A stretch of DNA of 64,000 bases from Molossus alvarezi (taxonomy: Eukaryota; Chordata; Mammalia; Chiroptera; Molossidae), in NCBI GenBank assembly GCA_037176705.1, contig CM073891.1:95787827-95851826 (forward strand), written 5' to 3'. The position numbers were made by a program, and so were the translations under genes. The first letter of the stretch is position 1. Each line of letters opens with the position of its first letter. This document shows positions 43,121 to 53,864 of the stretch, in pieces. The notes below the pieces were generated by a model. The model saw only the letters and a list, made by a program, of their open reading frames with translations. It was not told the DNA's origin and did no database searches.

Positions 43121-43211
43121 GCCCTGGCCAGTTTGGCTCAGTGGTTGAGTGTTGGCCTGTGGACCAGAGAGTCCCGGGTTCAGTTCCCGCTAGGGGCACA
43201 TACCACCAAAA
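43121..43211 (+). mobile_element. Head-only VES SINE, copy 1
   Basis: tRNA-like head only (GCCCTGGCCAGTTTGGCTCA to AGGGGCACATACC) followed by A(n). The perfect 16-bp duplication AAAGAATCTCAGATTA (43105-43120 and 43212-43227) shows it was inserted in this short form. Confidence 0.92.
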
Positions 43212-43592
43212 AAAGAATCTCAGATTAGACTTTTTAAAAAATCCTCTAGGTTAGGAAGCCAAATTAGGAACGCAACACCAAACTTCACCTCCAGTACCTA
43301 GAGATTTGAGTGAATTCTCTTTTTGAGGTTCTTTAGATATCATAAGGTTCCTGGGTCTGGCAGGAGGTGACCTTTCTTAATCACCTGTGAGGCTGGGAAC
43401 TCTGTAAGCCAGGTACCAGACTGGCTTTTCCAAGAGCCTTTTGTAAGTATTGGCTCTATAAAATCAGAATTTGTTTCTTATAGTTGTCTAGTTACATCTG
43501 ATTTTACACATCATTCTTAAATATGACATTCCATTCAAACCCTTGGTAATGTAACTAATGTTTCAAATTATGTCCTGTTACAAGGAGAACAG

Positions 43593-43846
43593 TTTCTTTA
43601 AAACATTTTTTATTTTCTTTATTGATTTTAGAGAGAGAGGAAGGGAGAGGGAGAGAGATGGAAACATTGATGAGAGAGAACATCAATTGGCCGCCTCCTG
43701 CATGCCCCCCAATGGGGATTTGGCCGACAACCTGAGCATGTGCCTTGACCGGGAATCAAACCCGGCGACCTCTTGGTGCATGGGTCAACACTCAACCACT
43801 GAGCCACATCAGCTGGGCAACAGTTTCTTTAAAAAACAAAACAAAA

Positions 43847-43904
<58 letters not shown>

Positions 43905-44159
43905 TACTTTTTAATTCTCACCCAAGGATATGCTTAGAGAAAGAGACAGAAATATATATATATATATTTCATTGATTTTTTAGAAAAGAAGGGAGAGGGA
44001 GAAAGAGAAATGGTGTGAGAATGGAACCTTGATTGGCTGCCTCCTACATGCCCCCCCTACCAGGGATCCAGTCCACAACCCTAGCATGTGCCCTGACTGG
44101 GATTTGAACTTTTGATGCACAGGACAATGCCCAATCAACTAAGCCACACCAGCCAGGGC
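43593..44159 (-). mobile_element. SINE cluster with outer duplication AAGGAGAACAG
   Basis: AAGGAGAACAG at 43582-43592 and 44160-44170 bounds a composite: a reverse SINE (body 43965-44159, ending CACACCAGCCAGGGC), a (TA)n tract at 43850-43901 and the type b SINE below. A second SINE-tail-like piece (TTAATTCTCACCCAAGGATA) lies at 43911-43940. Confidence 0.7.
43608..43818 (-). mobile_element. VES-related SINE type b nested in the cluster
   Basis: TTTATTGATTTTAGAGAGAG to CACATCAGCTGGGC; duplication ACAGTTTCTTTAAAA on both sides. Confidence 0.9.
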
Positions 44160-44204
44160 AAGGAGAACAGATTCTTATTGAATTTATTAAAATAACTATA
44201 TTGC

Positions 44205-44404
44205 TGCCCTGGCCAGGTGGCTCAGTTCGTAGGAATGTACACCAAAAGGTTGCAGGTTTGATTTCTGGTCAGGGCACCTATTTGGGTTTTGGGTTTGGTC
44301 TCCTGTGGGGCAGGGAAGGGCATGTAAGAGGCAACCAATTAATGTTTCTGTCTCTTTCTCTAAGCATATCCTTGGGTGAGAATTAAAAAGTAATAAAATA
44401 AATA
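44205..44404 (+). mobile_element. tRNA-derived SINE with CTAAGCATATCCTTGGGTGAG tail
   Basis: TGCCCTGGCCAGGTGGCTCAG head; its tail variant matches that at 46973-47165, suggesting a third subfamily. Confidence 0.8.
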
Positions 44405-44806
44405 AAACAATTATATTGCCATGAAAATAAAAACACTTAAGAGTTTCCAGATTTTGGAGGGATCAGGCAGGAAGAAAAGACAAATGTTTCGTTTTTGCTT
44501 ACCAAGATATAATCTATTGATTTGTTGTAAGATATAGATAGTTTTTTTTAAAAGGTAAAGGAATTCCTTATAGCTGGAAAATAGAACATTAAAAAACAGC
44601 AAAGTTTCAAACAGGAAAGCCATTAAAAAAAAAATAATCCTGCTTCATCAGTTCATTTAGTTCCATGAAATTAATTCTTGTTCTGCTTGATCTTGGGTGG
44701 GCAGTTTCAAACGTTATCTGAGAAGAATAAGAGTAAAACAAAAACTACCCGTGGATGGCAGAAGACCTAATGTGATTAAGGTTAAAGATCTGATAAGAGG
44801 AGAGTT

Positions 44807-44904
44807 CGTTTTTTTTTTGGGTACGTGCCCCTAGCGGGAACTGAACCCGGGACTCTGTGGTCCACAGGTCGACGCTCCAACCACTAAGCCAAACTGGCCA
44901 GGGC
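44807..44904 (-). mobile_element. Head-only VES SINE, copy 2
   Basis: Reverse: CG-T(n)-GGGTACGTGCCCCTAGCGGG to GCCAAACTGGCCAGGGC. Short duplication GAGAGTT at 44800-44806 and 44905-44911. It ends within a base or two of the same point as the other head-only copies. Confidence 0.85.
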
Positions 44905-45298
44905 GAGAGTTTATTTGATAAGGAAATTTGGTTATGTCCATGGCATACAAGATTTTAACATAATAATCGGACAATGAAGGTATTGACAAATGAACTTCAT
45001 ACAGTTTCTGGAATACCTATATTAACATTCACCCATAAAAATATAACCTTTTTTATTTGACAGTGTTTTCCATGCAAATTAATATATCAAATAAATTGAA
45101 TTATTATTAACATTTCTCTTTATAAGGTAAAGGAACAAATCCTTTTATCTTTTCCAGTGGCCCTCTTTGAAATCTCAAGTTAATTCAAGATAAAAAAGAC
45201 TTCATTTTAGAATTTGATTTTAAGAAGTTTGTAAAAAAAAAAAAGAACATTTGATTAAATAGGGTTAGAGGTTACTATGAAACAATACTTATCTTTTT

Positions 45299-45512
45299 TA
45301 AAAAAAATATTTTTCTTTATTGATTTGAGAGAGGAAGGGAGAGGGAGAGAGACAAAAACATAGATGAGAGAGAACATTGATTGGCCGCCTCCTGCATGCC
45401 TCCCACTAGGGATTGGGCCCACAGCCTGGGTATGTGCCCTGACCAGGAATCAAACCGGTGACTTCTTGGTGCACGGGTCGATGCTCAACCACTGAGCCTT
45501 AACGGCCAGGCC
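45299..45512 (-). mobile_element. VES-related SINE type b
   Basis: Reverse copy ending AACGGCCAGGC. Confidence 0.85.
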
Positions 45513-45517
45513 TTATC

Positions 45518-45728
45518 ATTTTTTAAAATATGTTTTTATTGATTTTTAGAGAGAGAGGAAGGGAGAGGGAGGAACATTAATGAGAAGGACACGTTGATTG
45601 GCTTCCCCTTGCACACCCGCAATGGGGATCAAGCCTGTAACCTGGGTATATACCCTGACTGGGAATTGAACTAGTGAACTCTTTGGTCCATCGGTTGATG
45701 CTCAACCACTGAGCCACACCGGCTGGGC
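45518..45728 (-). mobile_element. VES-related SINE type b
   Basis: Reverse copy ending CACACCGGCTGGGC, directly beside the previous one. The sequence AACAATACTTA flanks the pair. Confidence 0.87.
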
Positions 45729-45835
45729 AACAATACTTACTCATTTAACCAAAGTGATAATAAAATATTTTTAAAACATATATAAGAAGTAAAATAGCTG
45801 CAAAAACAAACACAAACAAACAAAAGTCTTAGCTC

Positions 45836-46094
45836 TTTTTTTTTTTTTTTTTATCCTCACCCGAGGACATTTTTCCTTTTTTTTTTTTTTTTTTTTTTTG
45901 TTCAGATAGAGTGGGAGGAGAGAGAGAGAGAGCAACATCAATGTGAAAGGGACACATCGAGTGGCTGCCTTCCACACGACTAACCAGGGCTGGGGACAAA
46001 CTGCAACCAAGGTACATGTGCTTAGCAGGAACCAGCATGGGTCTCTCTGGACCGCAGGCTGATGCTTTAACCGCCTAGCCAAACCGGCCAGAGC
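45836..46094 (-). mobile_element. VES SINE type a
   Basis: Reverse copy with a long T run inside; AGTCTTAGCT on both sides. Confidence 0.9.
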
Positions 46095-46320
46095 AGTCTT
46101 AGCTTTTTCAATACTGGGAAGACTCCATTTTTGTTTTAAGGTAATCAAAGACATGATAAAAATAACATGAAGTACAGGAAATTATTTTGATAAGCTACAA
46201 AGTCTTTCCTAGCAAGATTTCTTTTTAGCTTATAAGTAAATCCTTTTAATCTTAGCAGTTTGGGCACAGGTAAAATTTCTTTTCCACAAACCTTCTACAA
46301 CATTTAAAAATATCCATTAA

Positions 46321-46570
46321 GCCTAGCTGGTTTGGCTCAGCGGTTAGAGCATCGGCCCACGGACCAGAGAGTCTCAGGTTTTATTCCGATCAACGGCTCG
46401 TACCTCCATTGCAGTTCAGTCCTGGCCCTGGTTGGGGTCATGCAGAAGGCAACCAGTCGGTGTGTCTCTCTCGTGTGAATGTTTTTCTCTTCTCTCTCTC
46501 TCTCTTTCCCTCCCTCCCTCCCCCTCTATCTGAAGATAAATGGAAAGATATCCTCGGGTGAGGATTTAAA
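46321..46570 (+). mobile_element. VES SINE type a
   Basis: GCCTAGCTGGTTTGGCTCAG to CCTCGGGTGAGGATTTAAA; duplication AATATCCATT. Confidence 0.9.
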
Positions 46571-46587
46571 AAAAATATCCATTTAGG

Positions 46588-46838
46588 CACTGGCCCGTTT
46601 GGCTCAGCGGTTAGAGCGTCAGCCTGCAGTCCAGAGAGACCCGGGTTCGGTTCCCGCTAAGGGCATGTACCTCGACTGCAGTTTGTCCCCGGCCTGGTTG
46701 GTCCTGCGGGTGGCAACCAGTCGATGTGTCCCTTTCGTGTCGATGTTTCTCTCGCTCTCTCTCTTCCTCTCTCTCCCTGCTACTCTATCTGAACAAAAAA
46801 TGGAAAAATGTCCTCGGGTGAGGATAAAAAAAAAAAAA
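46588..46838 (+). mobile_element. VES SINE type a
   Basis: Second + copy placed at the duplication of the first; flanks ATCCATTTA. Confidence 0.92.
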
Positions 46839-46972
46839 TCCATTTAATTTTTTGTTCACTTCCTTATTCTGGAACAATCTGTCATTGTACTTTAAGACAA
46901 AATTGCTCTCTTTTTCCCTAACTGAAATACATTATTCATCCCTCTACCTTTCCTTATCAAAAACACATATTA

Positions 46973-47165
46973 GCCCGATCACAGTGGCTCAGTTGGTTGA
47001 ACATTGTCCTGTGTACCAAAAGGCTGTGGGCTCTATCCTCAGCCAGGGCATGTATGGAAGGCAGCTGGTCAATGTCTCTCTCACATTGATGTTTCTTTCT
47101 CTCTCTCTCTCTCCTTCCTGTCTCTAAGCATGTCCTTGGATGAGAATTCAAAACAAAACAAAACA
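46973..47165 (+). mobile_element. tRNA-derived SINE, CTAAGCATGTCCTTGGATGAG tail variant
   Basis: GCCCGATCACAGTGGCTCAG head; AAAACACAT flanks. Confidence 0.82.
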
Positions 47166-47560
47166 CATCTTACTTAGTTTGCATACTTTGCATACAAAGG
47201 TGGGTTTTTTGTACTCATTATTTTAGTAGTTTCATTTACATATAGTCATTATAATTTTTAAGCATTAGTAACTTTTCCTTTACTGAGGAAACTAAGAAGT
47301 AGATAATGGTGACTTCCCTGTCAGATACCAGCATTCTGTAGCAGATAGCAAATTTTTCAGTGTGTAAAGAAGTGTTTACTAACAGACCCAAATATTTTTT
47401 GAATTTGTGTAAAAATTAAACCAAAAGTAGATAAACTTATATTCAGCAGTTAATGTTTCAGTATTTTATCTTATTTGGAACTAGATCTAGATATTCAATG
47501 AATATCTATCATTTAACTTAGTATAGCTTTAAGTTTTCAAGTTATCAAAAAGATTTTGTG

Positions 47561-47806
47561 TCCTGGCCAGTTTGGCTCAGCGGTTAGAGCATCAGCCTGC
47601 AGTCCAGAGAGACCCAGGTTCGGTCCCGATAAGGGCACGTATCTCGGTTGCAGTTGTCCCTGGCCCTGGTCGGGTTGTGCGGGAGACAGCCACTTGATGT
47701 GTCCCTCTCATGTCAATGTTTCTCTCTCTCTCTCCCTCCCACTCTGTCTGAACAAAAAATGGAAAAATGTCCTTGGGTGAGGATTAAAACAAAACAAAAC
47801 AAAACA
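47561..47806 (+). mobile_element. VES SINE type a
   Basis: TCCTGGCCAGTTTGGCTCAG to GGGTGAGGATTAAAACAAAA; flanks CAAAAAGATTTTG / CAAAAATATTTTG. Confidence 0.9.
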
Positions 47807-48043
47807 AAAATATTTTGGAAACTTTTTAAGTTAATATATTATAAAACAATTATTGTTGAAAAGTTCACTTAAAATCTTTTATCTTACATCTATTTAATTT
47901 ACTTGTTTTTAACAATTATGCTTACTTATTTTAACAATAATTTTAAAGTTGTGAATTTTTAAACAAAATATTATGTGACATTAAAGAAAGCATTATTATA
48001 AGTGATTTGTTGACAATTCAAGTATCAAAAAAAATCAAAAGCA

Positions 48044-48945
48044 TTCATACAACTCAACAAAAGGAAGACAAAGAACCCAATTAAATAATGGGCAGAGGAG
48101 CTAAATAGACACCTCTCTAAACAGGACATACAAATGGCTAAGAGACATATGAAGAAATGCTCAACATCACTAATCATCAGAGAGATGCAAATTAAAACAA
48201 CAATGAGGTATCACCTCACACCTGTCAGAATGGATCACCATTAACAAATCGTCAAACAACAAGTGTTGGTGAGTGTGTGGAGAAAACGGTACTCTAGTAC
48301 ACTGCTGGTGGGAATGCAGACTGGTGCAGCCACTATGGAAAACAATGTGGTGTTACCTCAAAAAATTAAAAATTGAATTGCCATCTGACCCAGTGATCCC
48401 ACTTCTAGGAATATACCCTAAGAAACCTGAAACACCAATCAGAAAAAATATATGTAACCCCCATGTTCATAGCAGCACTATTTACAGTAGCTAAGATCTG
48501 GAAACAGCCCAAGTGTCCGACAGTAGACGAATGGATAAGAAAGCTGTGGTACATATACACAATGGAATACTATGCAACTGTAAGGAAGAAAGATCTGTTA
48601 TCCTTTGAGACGACATGGAGGGACCTGGAGAGTATTATCCTAAGCGAAACAAGCCAAGCAGAGAAAGACAAATATCACATGATCTCATTTATTTGTGGAA
48701 TATAATGAACATAACAGTCTGAGGAATAGGGTAGACCCAGAGATGTGAAAGTAGGGTACAGACTGACAACCCTCAGAAGAGAAGGTTGGGGGGAAGAAGA
48801 GATAAACCACAGAACTTATATGCATGTACGCATAACTGATGACATGGGCAACAAAGCTGGGGACGGGGTGAGGTGAGTGGGGAGGAGGGTGTCAATGGGG
48901 AAAAAAAGGAGAAACATCTGTAACAAAAATAAATTAATTTAAAAA
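48044..48945 (+). mobile_element. 5'-truncated L1 (ORF2 end and 3' UTR)
   Basis: Non-autonomous remnant of LINE-1. The ORF2 C-terminal part reads [15 protein letters not shown] and PLLGIYPKK in one frame. After an extra base near 48460 it continues in the next frame as MFIAALFTVAKIWKQPKCP and DKYHMISFICGI, then stop and a G-rich 3' UTR ending AATAAATTAATTTAAAA. With the extra 3' segment it is bounded by a perfect 17-bp target duplication (48027-48043 and 49151-49167). Confidence 0.93.
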
Positions 48946-49150
48946 AAAGAAAACAAACAAATAAAGAAAATGTCCCAAATATTAACAACTGCCTTTGAAT
49001 TATAGATGATAACACTATAATTATGTTCCTAAAAGTGTGGGGGTCAACTAGAGATCTTTAATTTCAGTACTACTATGAATACACCAAGGGTATTCACTAT
49101 TGAAAGAAATTCTCTGAAATGTTTATAAAATAAAATAAAAAAATTTAAAG
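48946..49150 (+). mobile_element. Probable L1 3' transduction
   Basis: About 205 bp of non-L1 sequence lies between the L1's own A-rich end and the downstream duplication. It ends in its own ATAAAATAAAATAAAA poly(A)-signal-like tract. Confidence 0.65.
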
Positions 49151-49167
49151 AAAAAAAATCAAAAGCA

Positions 49168-49509
49168 AAGAATCTAAAAAGTTAAACATAGTTGTTTTCT
49201 TTTTACTGCTGTGCTTGACATACATTAAGAAATTTATTTTCATTGTACATTTTGTTCTTGGGTTAGATTAATAGTTTTGTAATCCTAAACATCTATTAGA
49301 GACAACATAAGCTTGTTGACTAGTAAAGCTAGGTAGAAAAATACTGTCCATTTGCATTTTATTTAGTGGTGACAACTCTGGAGATTTTTATTAAATAAAA
49401 AATTTTAAACTAGTCTTTATTTTACCAAAGATTATCTCAGAGCATGTGAACTTATAAAGAGCATTTGGATTAGTTCCTATAGTTCTGATCATTTTGGAAC
49501 ACTTAATAT
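49168..49509 (+). other. AHCYL2 intron 1 segment, nothing recognised
   Basis: AT-rich gap between the L1 and provirus 2. Confidence 0.5.
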
Positions 49510-49513
49510 ATAT

Positions 49514-49920
49514 TGTAAGGAATCCGGGGCGCCGCCGAATAAAACAGAGAAGAGACTGGGAGCCAACCAGCCGAATTAACAGGGATCAGGCTTTATTGGG
49601 TACACTCCGGGCGGGTTCACAGACTCCGGGGGTCGAGTCCTAGAAGCCGCGCTCAATGTAGGGGCTCGTGTCTTTTATATCTGCCTGTTGTAGCTGGAAT
49701 TTGTCCCTTAGGGTTTGGCCCTGCGGGGGCTATGCATGGAGCCTCTGGAATGTGAATCGATAAGAGCAAGATGGGAGTTAATCTACAAGCTCGAGGCAGG
49801 GCGTTCAGGGTGGGAGACAAGGCTGAGCAAGGAGACAATGGTCGAGCAAGGAGACAATGGTCGAGCAAGGAGACAATGGTCGAGCACTTTGCCTGGCGCC
49901 AGTCCCCAGGCCATCGGACA
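49514..49920 (-). repeat. Provirus 2, 3' LTR
   Basis: Minus strand TGTCCGATGG ... CCTTACA, TATA-like ATATAAAAG (about 49674-49682), poly(A) signal AATAAAGCC. Three copies of a 19-bp GAGCAAGGAGACAATGGTC unit (49815-49871). Confidence 0.93.
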
Positions 49921-50104
49921 TTCCCGACTGTGATAATGACAAAGGGGCGCAGGTGTCTTTCTGGCTACTTCGTGCTGGACAGGGACGGCGTTAGGGGAGG
50001 GGGCCCTATGTCGGCATGATCCGGGCCTGAGGATCTGGTGAGAGGTTGATAATGGCTTAGCATCATGATCTCGTGCACCGTCTGGCTGGTGAAGGCCTTC
50101 AGTC

Positions 50105-50787
50105 AGTTTTGTAGTAGGGAGGAGAGTAGTCGCAGGAGACAGGGTCCGAAGGCTAGGGCTAGAAAAAGGAGAGTTAGGGGACCCTTAAGCGGCAAAACCC
50201 AGTGTGCCCAGTTGGGATCGAACCAGGTGCTCCCAGATTGATCTCGCCTTTCCCGAATGTGTTGTGCTCTTTCTTTTAAGTTATTGGCAGCACTTCGGAC
50301 GAGGCCTGACTGGTTAAGATAGAAGCAGCATTGCTCTTCTAGGAAAACATATATACCTCCCTTTTCTGCAGTGAGGAGATCTAGGCCCCTTCGATTTTGA
50401 AGGGTGACTGCTGCTAAGGAGTCTAGTTGATCTTGGATGCTGAGAAGGGTGGAGGCTCATTTCTTCTAAAGAATTTTGTAGGTCTTCAGATAGGATTTGG
50501 AAATATGATGGAGGGGTTCCTAACCCACCTGCCCCGAGTCCCAAAGCTCCTGTAATGCTTAGGGCAGTGAGGAGGAGTACCAGCTGTATAGCCCGTTTGA
50601 GTCTTCTTATATTAATCAGGGTGACGTCGGGAACAGGCAGGGAGGCGTCCTGGGGGACTATATTGATGTTGGGGGTGAGATATACCAAGGTGCAGGTGCT
50701 GGTCCAGTTAGTGGGGAGACACATATAGGTGGTGGACCCACACATATGGCAGAGTAGGCTGAGGAGGACAGGGATAGGCAGACCCAA
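50105..50787 (-). pseudogene. env remnant: SU end and TM
   Basis: Minus strand: a short SU C-end, an RRLKR cleavage-like site, a fusion-peptide-like hydrophobic stretch (AIQLVLLLTALSITGALGLG), a one-base frame shift near 50455, the LQNRRGLDLL immunosuppressive-type motif, and YVFLEEQCC where the CX6CC motif is expected. There Tyr (TAT) stands in place of the first Cys. An anchor helix and a short tail follow. Nearly all of SU is missing. Confidence 0.85.
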
Positions 50788-50962
50788 CAGTCAGGCGCAA
50801 ATGTGGAGTTGGCCTCATAGAGGAGGCGTTGGGTCAAATTCAGGGTACGGAACAGATGGGAGGATTCCAGAAGCGAAGGAGAGAAGGCGGCAAGAATGAG
50901 TGGGCAACCAGGGGCGAGGCCCAGAGTCAGAAAGATGTAATGACTTATCGTGGATGATCCAA

Positions 50963-51718
50963 CTAGGGCGTGTTGTGTATTCTGATTTTGGTCGGCCCTA
51001 ATGGAGTGCAGGTGAAGTGAGGCTCCGGGACTGGTTGCTCTTCTGGAATCGGGGCTTTCTTTATCCTAAAGAGATGGATCCAGGCGGAGATCCCCAACAC
51101 CTTAACTGCAGAGGGAGTAGTCAGAACCACGGTGTACGGTCCCTCCCATTTAGGGTGTAGGTGTCGGGGAGAGAGGGTCTTGATTAGTACCCCGTCTCCG
51201 GGTGAAATGGGTTGGGAGAGCTCCGATCCCAGGTCAGGTCCAGGTTTAGGAAGGGTACGGTTAGCATGTTCTCGGAGGAGGGAGCAAAGGAGGGAGAGGT
51301 AGGGCAGGTATGAGGCCAGAGGGGGTGGGGAGTCTATAGACGGAGTAAGAAGGAGGAAGGGTCTTCCATATAGAAGTTCAAAAGGACTGAGGTGAGAGGG
51401 TCCCCAAGGTGTGGCTCGAAGACGGGTAAGGGCCAGGGGTAGCAGGTCAGGCCAGGACTGTCGGAGTTCCAGGCTGAGTTTGGTTAGATGTTCCTTGATG
51501 AGGCCCGAGGACTGGGCCACATGTAGTTTCCATTTGATGCCAAGAGAGACCGAGACCGCTTCAGTGACCTTGGAGATGAAAGTTGGCCCGTTGTCTGATT
51601 GTATGGAGTTTGGCAGCCCAAAGCGAGGGATGATGTCTTTCAGTAGGTGAGTGGCTACAGTTTCTGCAGTCTCTGAGGCGGCTGGGAGGGCCCTCAATCC
51701 AACCTTAAAAAGTATCAA
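50963..51718 (-). pseudogene. integrase core and C-terminal domain
   Basis: 251-codon frame overlapping the previous one after a shift: IPRFGLPNSIQSDNGPTFIS (second catalytic Asp region), a glutamate-region helix in changed form (SGLIKEHLTKL), and the C-terminal beta domain HPKWEGPYTVVLTTPSAVKV. Gamma-type by its order and the GPHxSPFELLYGRP-like block. Not functional without the rest of pol. Confidence 0.88.
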
Positions 51719-53035
51719 CCATGGTTAAAAGATATTTTAGTTGTTTGTGTTTAGGCATGTGAGTGAAGTCTATCTGCCAGTCTTGTCCTGGCAGGTGACC
51801 CCGCATTTGGTGTAGGGGCCTGCGCACGTGGCAAGCTCCTTGGCTGTTGGACCTGGAACAGACAGAACATGAGGCATGTGCGGCCTGGATAGCCGGCCGG
51901 AGTTTGTCAGGGTGGAGGATTGGAGATAAGAATTGGTGAAGGGCTTCGGGGCCTATGTGGAGAGACTTGTGGATCTCCAAGAGTATTTGCAGACTTTGGG
52001 CGTCTGGAAGAATTAGGAGGTCGGTAAGGCGGTGGGGGGAGAAAACCTGGAGAGGCTGTTGTAGGTTGATCTTCAGTGCCTCCGTGGTGAGTTCTGCTGC
52101 TGCTGCGAGGGCCCGGAGGCAAGGCTGCCATCCGCGAACAGTGGGGTCCAGCTGCTTTGAGAGGTAAGCAACAGGGACCAGGGTGGGGCCGAGTGGCTGA
52201 ACCAGGACCCCTATGGCTAAGTGATGTTTTTCGTCTGTATAGAGGAGAAAAGGTCGTTGGGGACTGGGGAGAGCAAGAGCTGAAGCAGAGCACAAAGCCT
52301 CGAGGAGGGTCTGGAAAGCCCGGCGGACCTCCTTAGAGGAGGTCAGGGGTCCCTCGGGGGTGTCTCTGGCTGCCTGGTAGAGTGGTCTGGCTAGGAGGGC
52401 AAAATTGGGGATCCAGTGCCTGAAGAACCCCATAAGCCCAAGAAAGGACTGAATTTCCATTGCTGAGGTCGGGGGTTGTAAGTCCCTAAGGGCCTGCAAC
52501 CTGTCGGAGGTGATTGCCCGGTGTGTCGGAGTGACAAGGAGCCCTAGATAGGTCACCGAGGGAGTCGCAATCTGGGCTTTCTGTGCAGACACCCGGTAAC
52601 CCTTAGTGTAAAGAAAATTGAGGAGAGCGGTGGTGGCTGAGATATTATCTCCTTCAGAGGGGGAGCAGATGAGAAGATCGTCTACATATTGGAGAAGAGT
52701 GGATGGGGACAGATCACATTCCCTTAGGTCCTGAGCAAGAGCCTGACCAAAGAGGTGCGGACTGTCTCGGAATCCTTGAGGGAGGACAGTCCATGTGAAC
52801 TGTTGGGAAATATTGGAAACTGGTTCTTCCCAGGTGAAAGCAAAGAGAAAATAGGAATCAGGATGTAGCGGGATGGTAAAGAAAGCATCCTTTAGGTCAA
52901 GAACCGAGAAATGAGTAGTATGGGGGGGTATATGAGAGAGGAGGGTGTAGGGGTTTGGGACTACAGGGGAGATGGGTATGAATTAATTATGCGAAGGTCT
53001 TGGACAAGGCGGTACTGCCCTGAGGGTTTTGGCAC
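51705..53035 (-). pseudogene. pol remnant: RT, connection, integrase start
   Basis: Viral order on the minus strand: RT start LVPKPSGQYRLVQDL (about 52990-53035), a stop and frame break, SVLDLKDAFFTIPLHPD, LPQGFRDSPHLFGQ, the catalytic YVDD (about 52680-52691, intact), SVTYLGLLV and FLGLMGFFRHWIP of the thumb/connection. The frame then jumps from the connection (HRLTDLL) to the integrase HHCC zinc part (LLEIHKSLH...CSVC), so RNase H is deleted. It ends in the integrase core start DWQIDFTHMPKHKQLKYLL. Confidence 0.88.
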
Positions 53036-53037
53036 CA
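53021..53037 (-). promoter_or_regulatory. tRNA-Phe-like primer-site sequence at LTR/RT junction
   Basis: The minus strand reads TGGTGCCAAAACCCTCA, 2 nt after the LTR. The first 14 bases differ from the tRNA-Phe PBS (TGGTGCCGAAACCC) at one position. In frame it codes LVPKPSG of RT. Confidence 0.65.
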
Positions 53038-53039
53038 GA

Positions 53040-53431
53040 TGTAAGGAATCCGGGGCGCCGTCGTCGAATAAAACAGAGAAGAGACTGGAGAGCCAATCAG
53101 CCGAATTAACAGGGATCAGGCTTTATTGGGTACACTCCGGGCGGGTTCACAGACTCCGGGGGTCGAGTCCTAGAAGCCGCGCTCAATGTAGGGGCTCGTG
53201 TCTTTTATATCTGCCTGTTGTAGCTGGAATTTGTCCCTTAGGGTTTGGCCCTGCGGGGGCTATGCATGGAGCCTCTGGAATGTGAATCGATAAGAGCAAG
53301 ATGGGAGTTAATCTACAAGCTCGAGGCAGGGCGTTCAGGGTGGGAGACAAGGCTGAGCAAGGAGACAATGGTCGAGCAAGGAGACAATGGTCGAGCACTT
53401 TGCCTGGCGCCAGTCCCCAGGCCATCGGACA
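53040..53431 (-). repeat. Provirus 2, 5' LTR
   Basis: As the 3' LTR but with two 19-bp units and an extra TCG triplet near 53061. Its U5 end abuts TC and then a tRNA-Phe-like PBS sequence that is also RT coding sequence. Confidence 0.93.
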
Positions 53432-53668
53432 TATATAAGCACTCATCTTTAGGCCAACTAGCAAAGAATTCCTTTAAATGATTTGATAAATTAATTTTAT
53501 AATACCATCTTGAGGTAGAAAATATTACATATACATAACATACACACAGACACATACAAAAACATACATATAGATGTAAACAAATTTTATAGCTTTTATT
53601 CTAAATCTTAGCCATGAGTAGTTATAAATACATAAACACACACAATTCACTAATTTTCTTTTTCTTTA

Positions 53669-53864
53669 AAAAATATTTTTATTGAATTTTAGAGAGAAAG
53701 GAAGGGAGAGAGAAATATCAATCAGCTTTCCTCTGGAGACCCCCCCCCCCCCCGCCCCAGGAGATCAAGCCAGCAACCCCAGCATGTGCCAGGGGTGGGA
53801 ATTGAACTGGCAACCCTTTGGTGCATGGGATGACACCCAACCAACTAAGCCACACTGGCCAGGC
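53669..53864 (-). mobile_element. VES-related SINE type b
   Basis: Reverse copy with a C homopolymer near 53740; ends CACACTGGCCAGGC. Confidence 0.84.

Larger units (their letters stand above)
49514..53431 (-). mobile_element. Defective class I provirus 2, leader/gag/protease deleted
   Basis: Two nearly identical LTRs (407 and 392 bp) bound about 3.1 kb of minus-strand pol and env remnants. The 5' LTR joins RT directly, so packaging leader, gag and protease are absent; RNase H and most of SU are also missing. By hand the LTRs differ by two or three substitutions, two tiny indels and one 19-bp repeat unit, so insertion looks recent. The flanks are AT-only (…ATATAT / TATATA…), so the duplication is unresolved. 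It cannot produce virus by itself. Confidence 0.92.
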
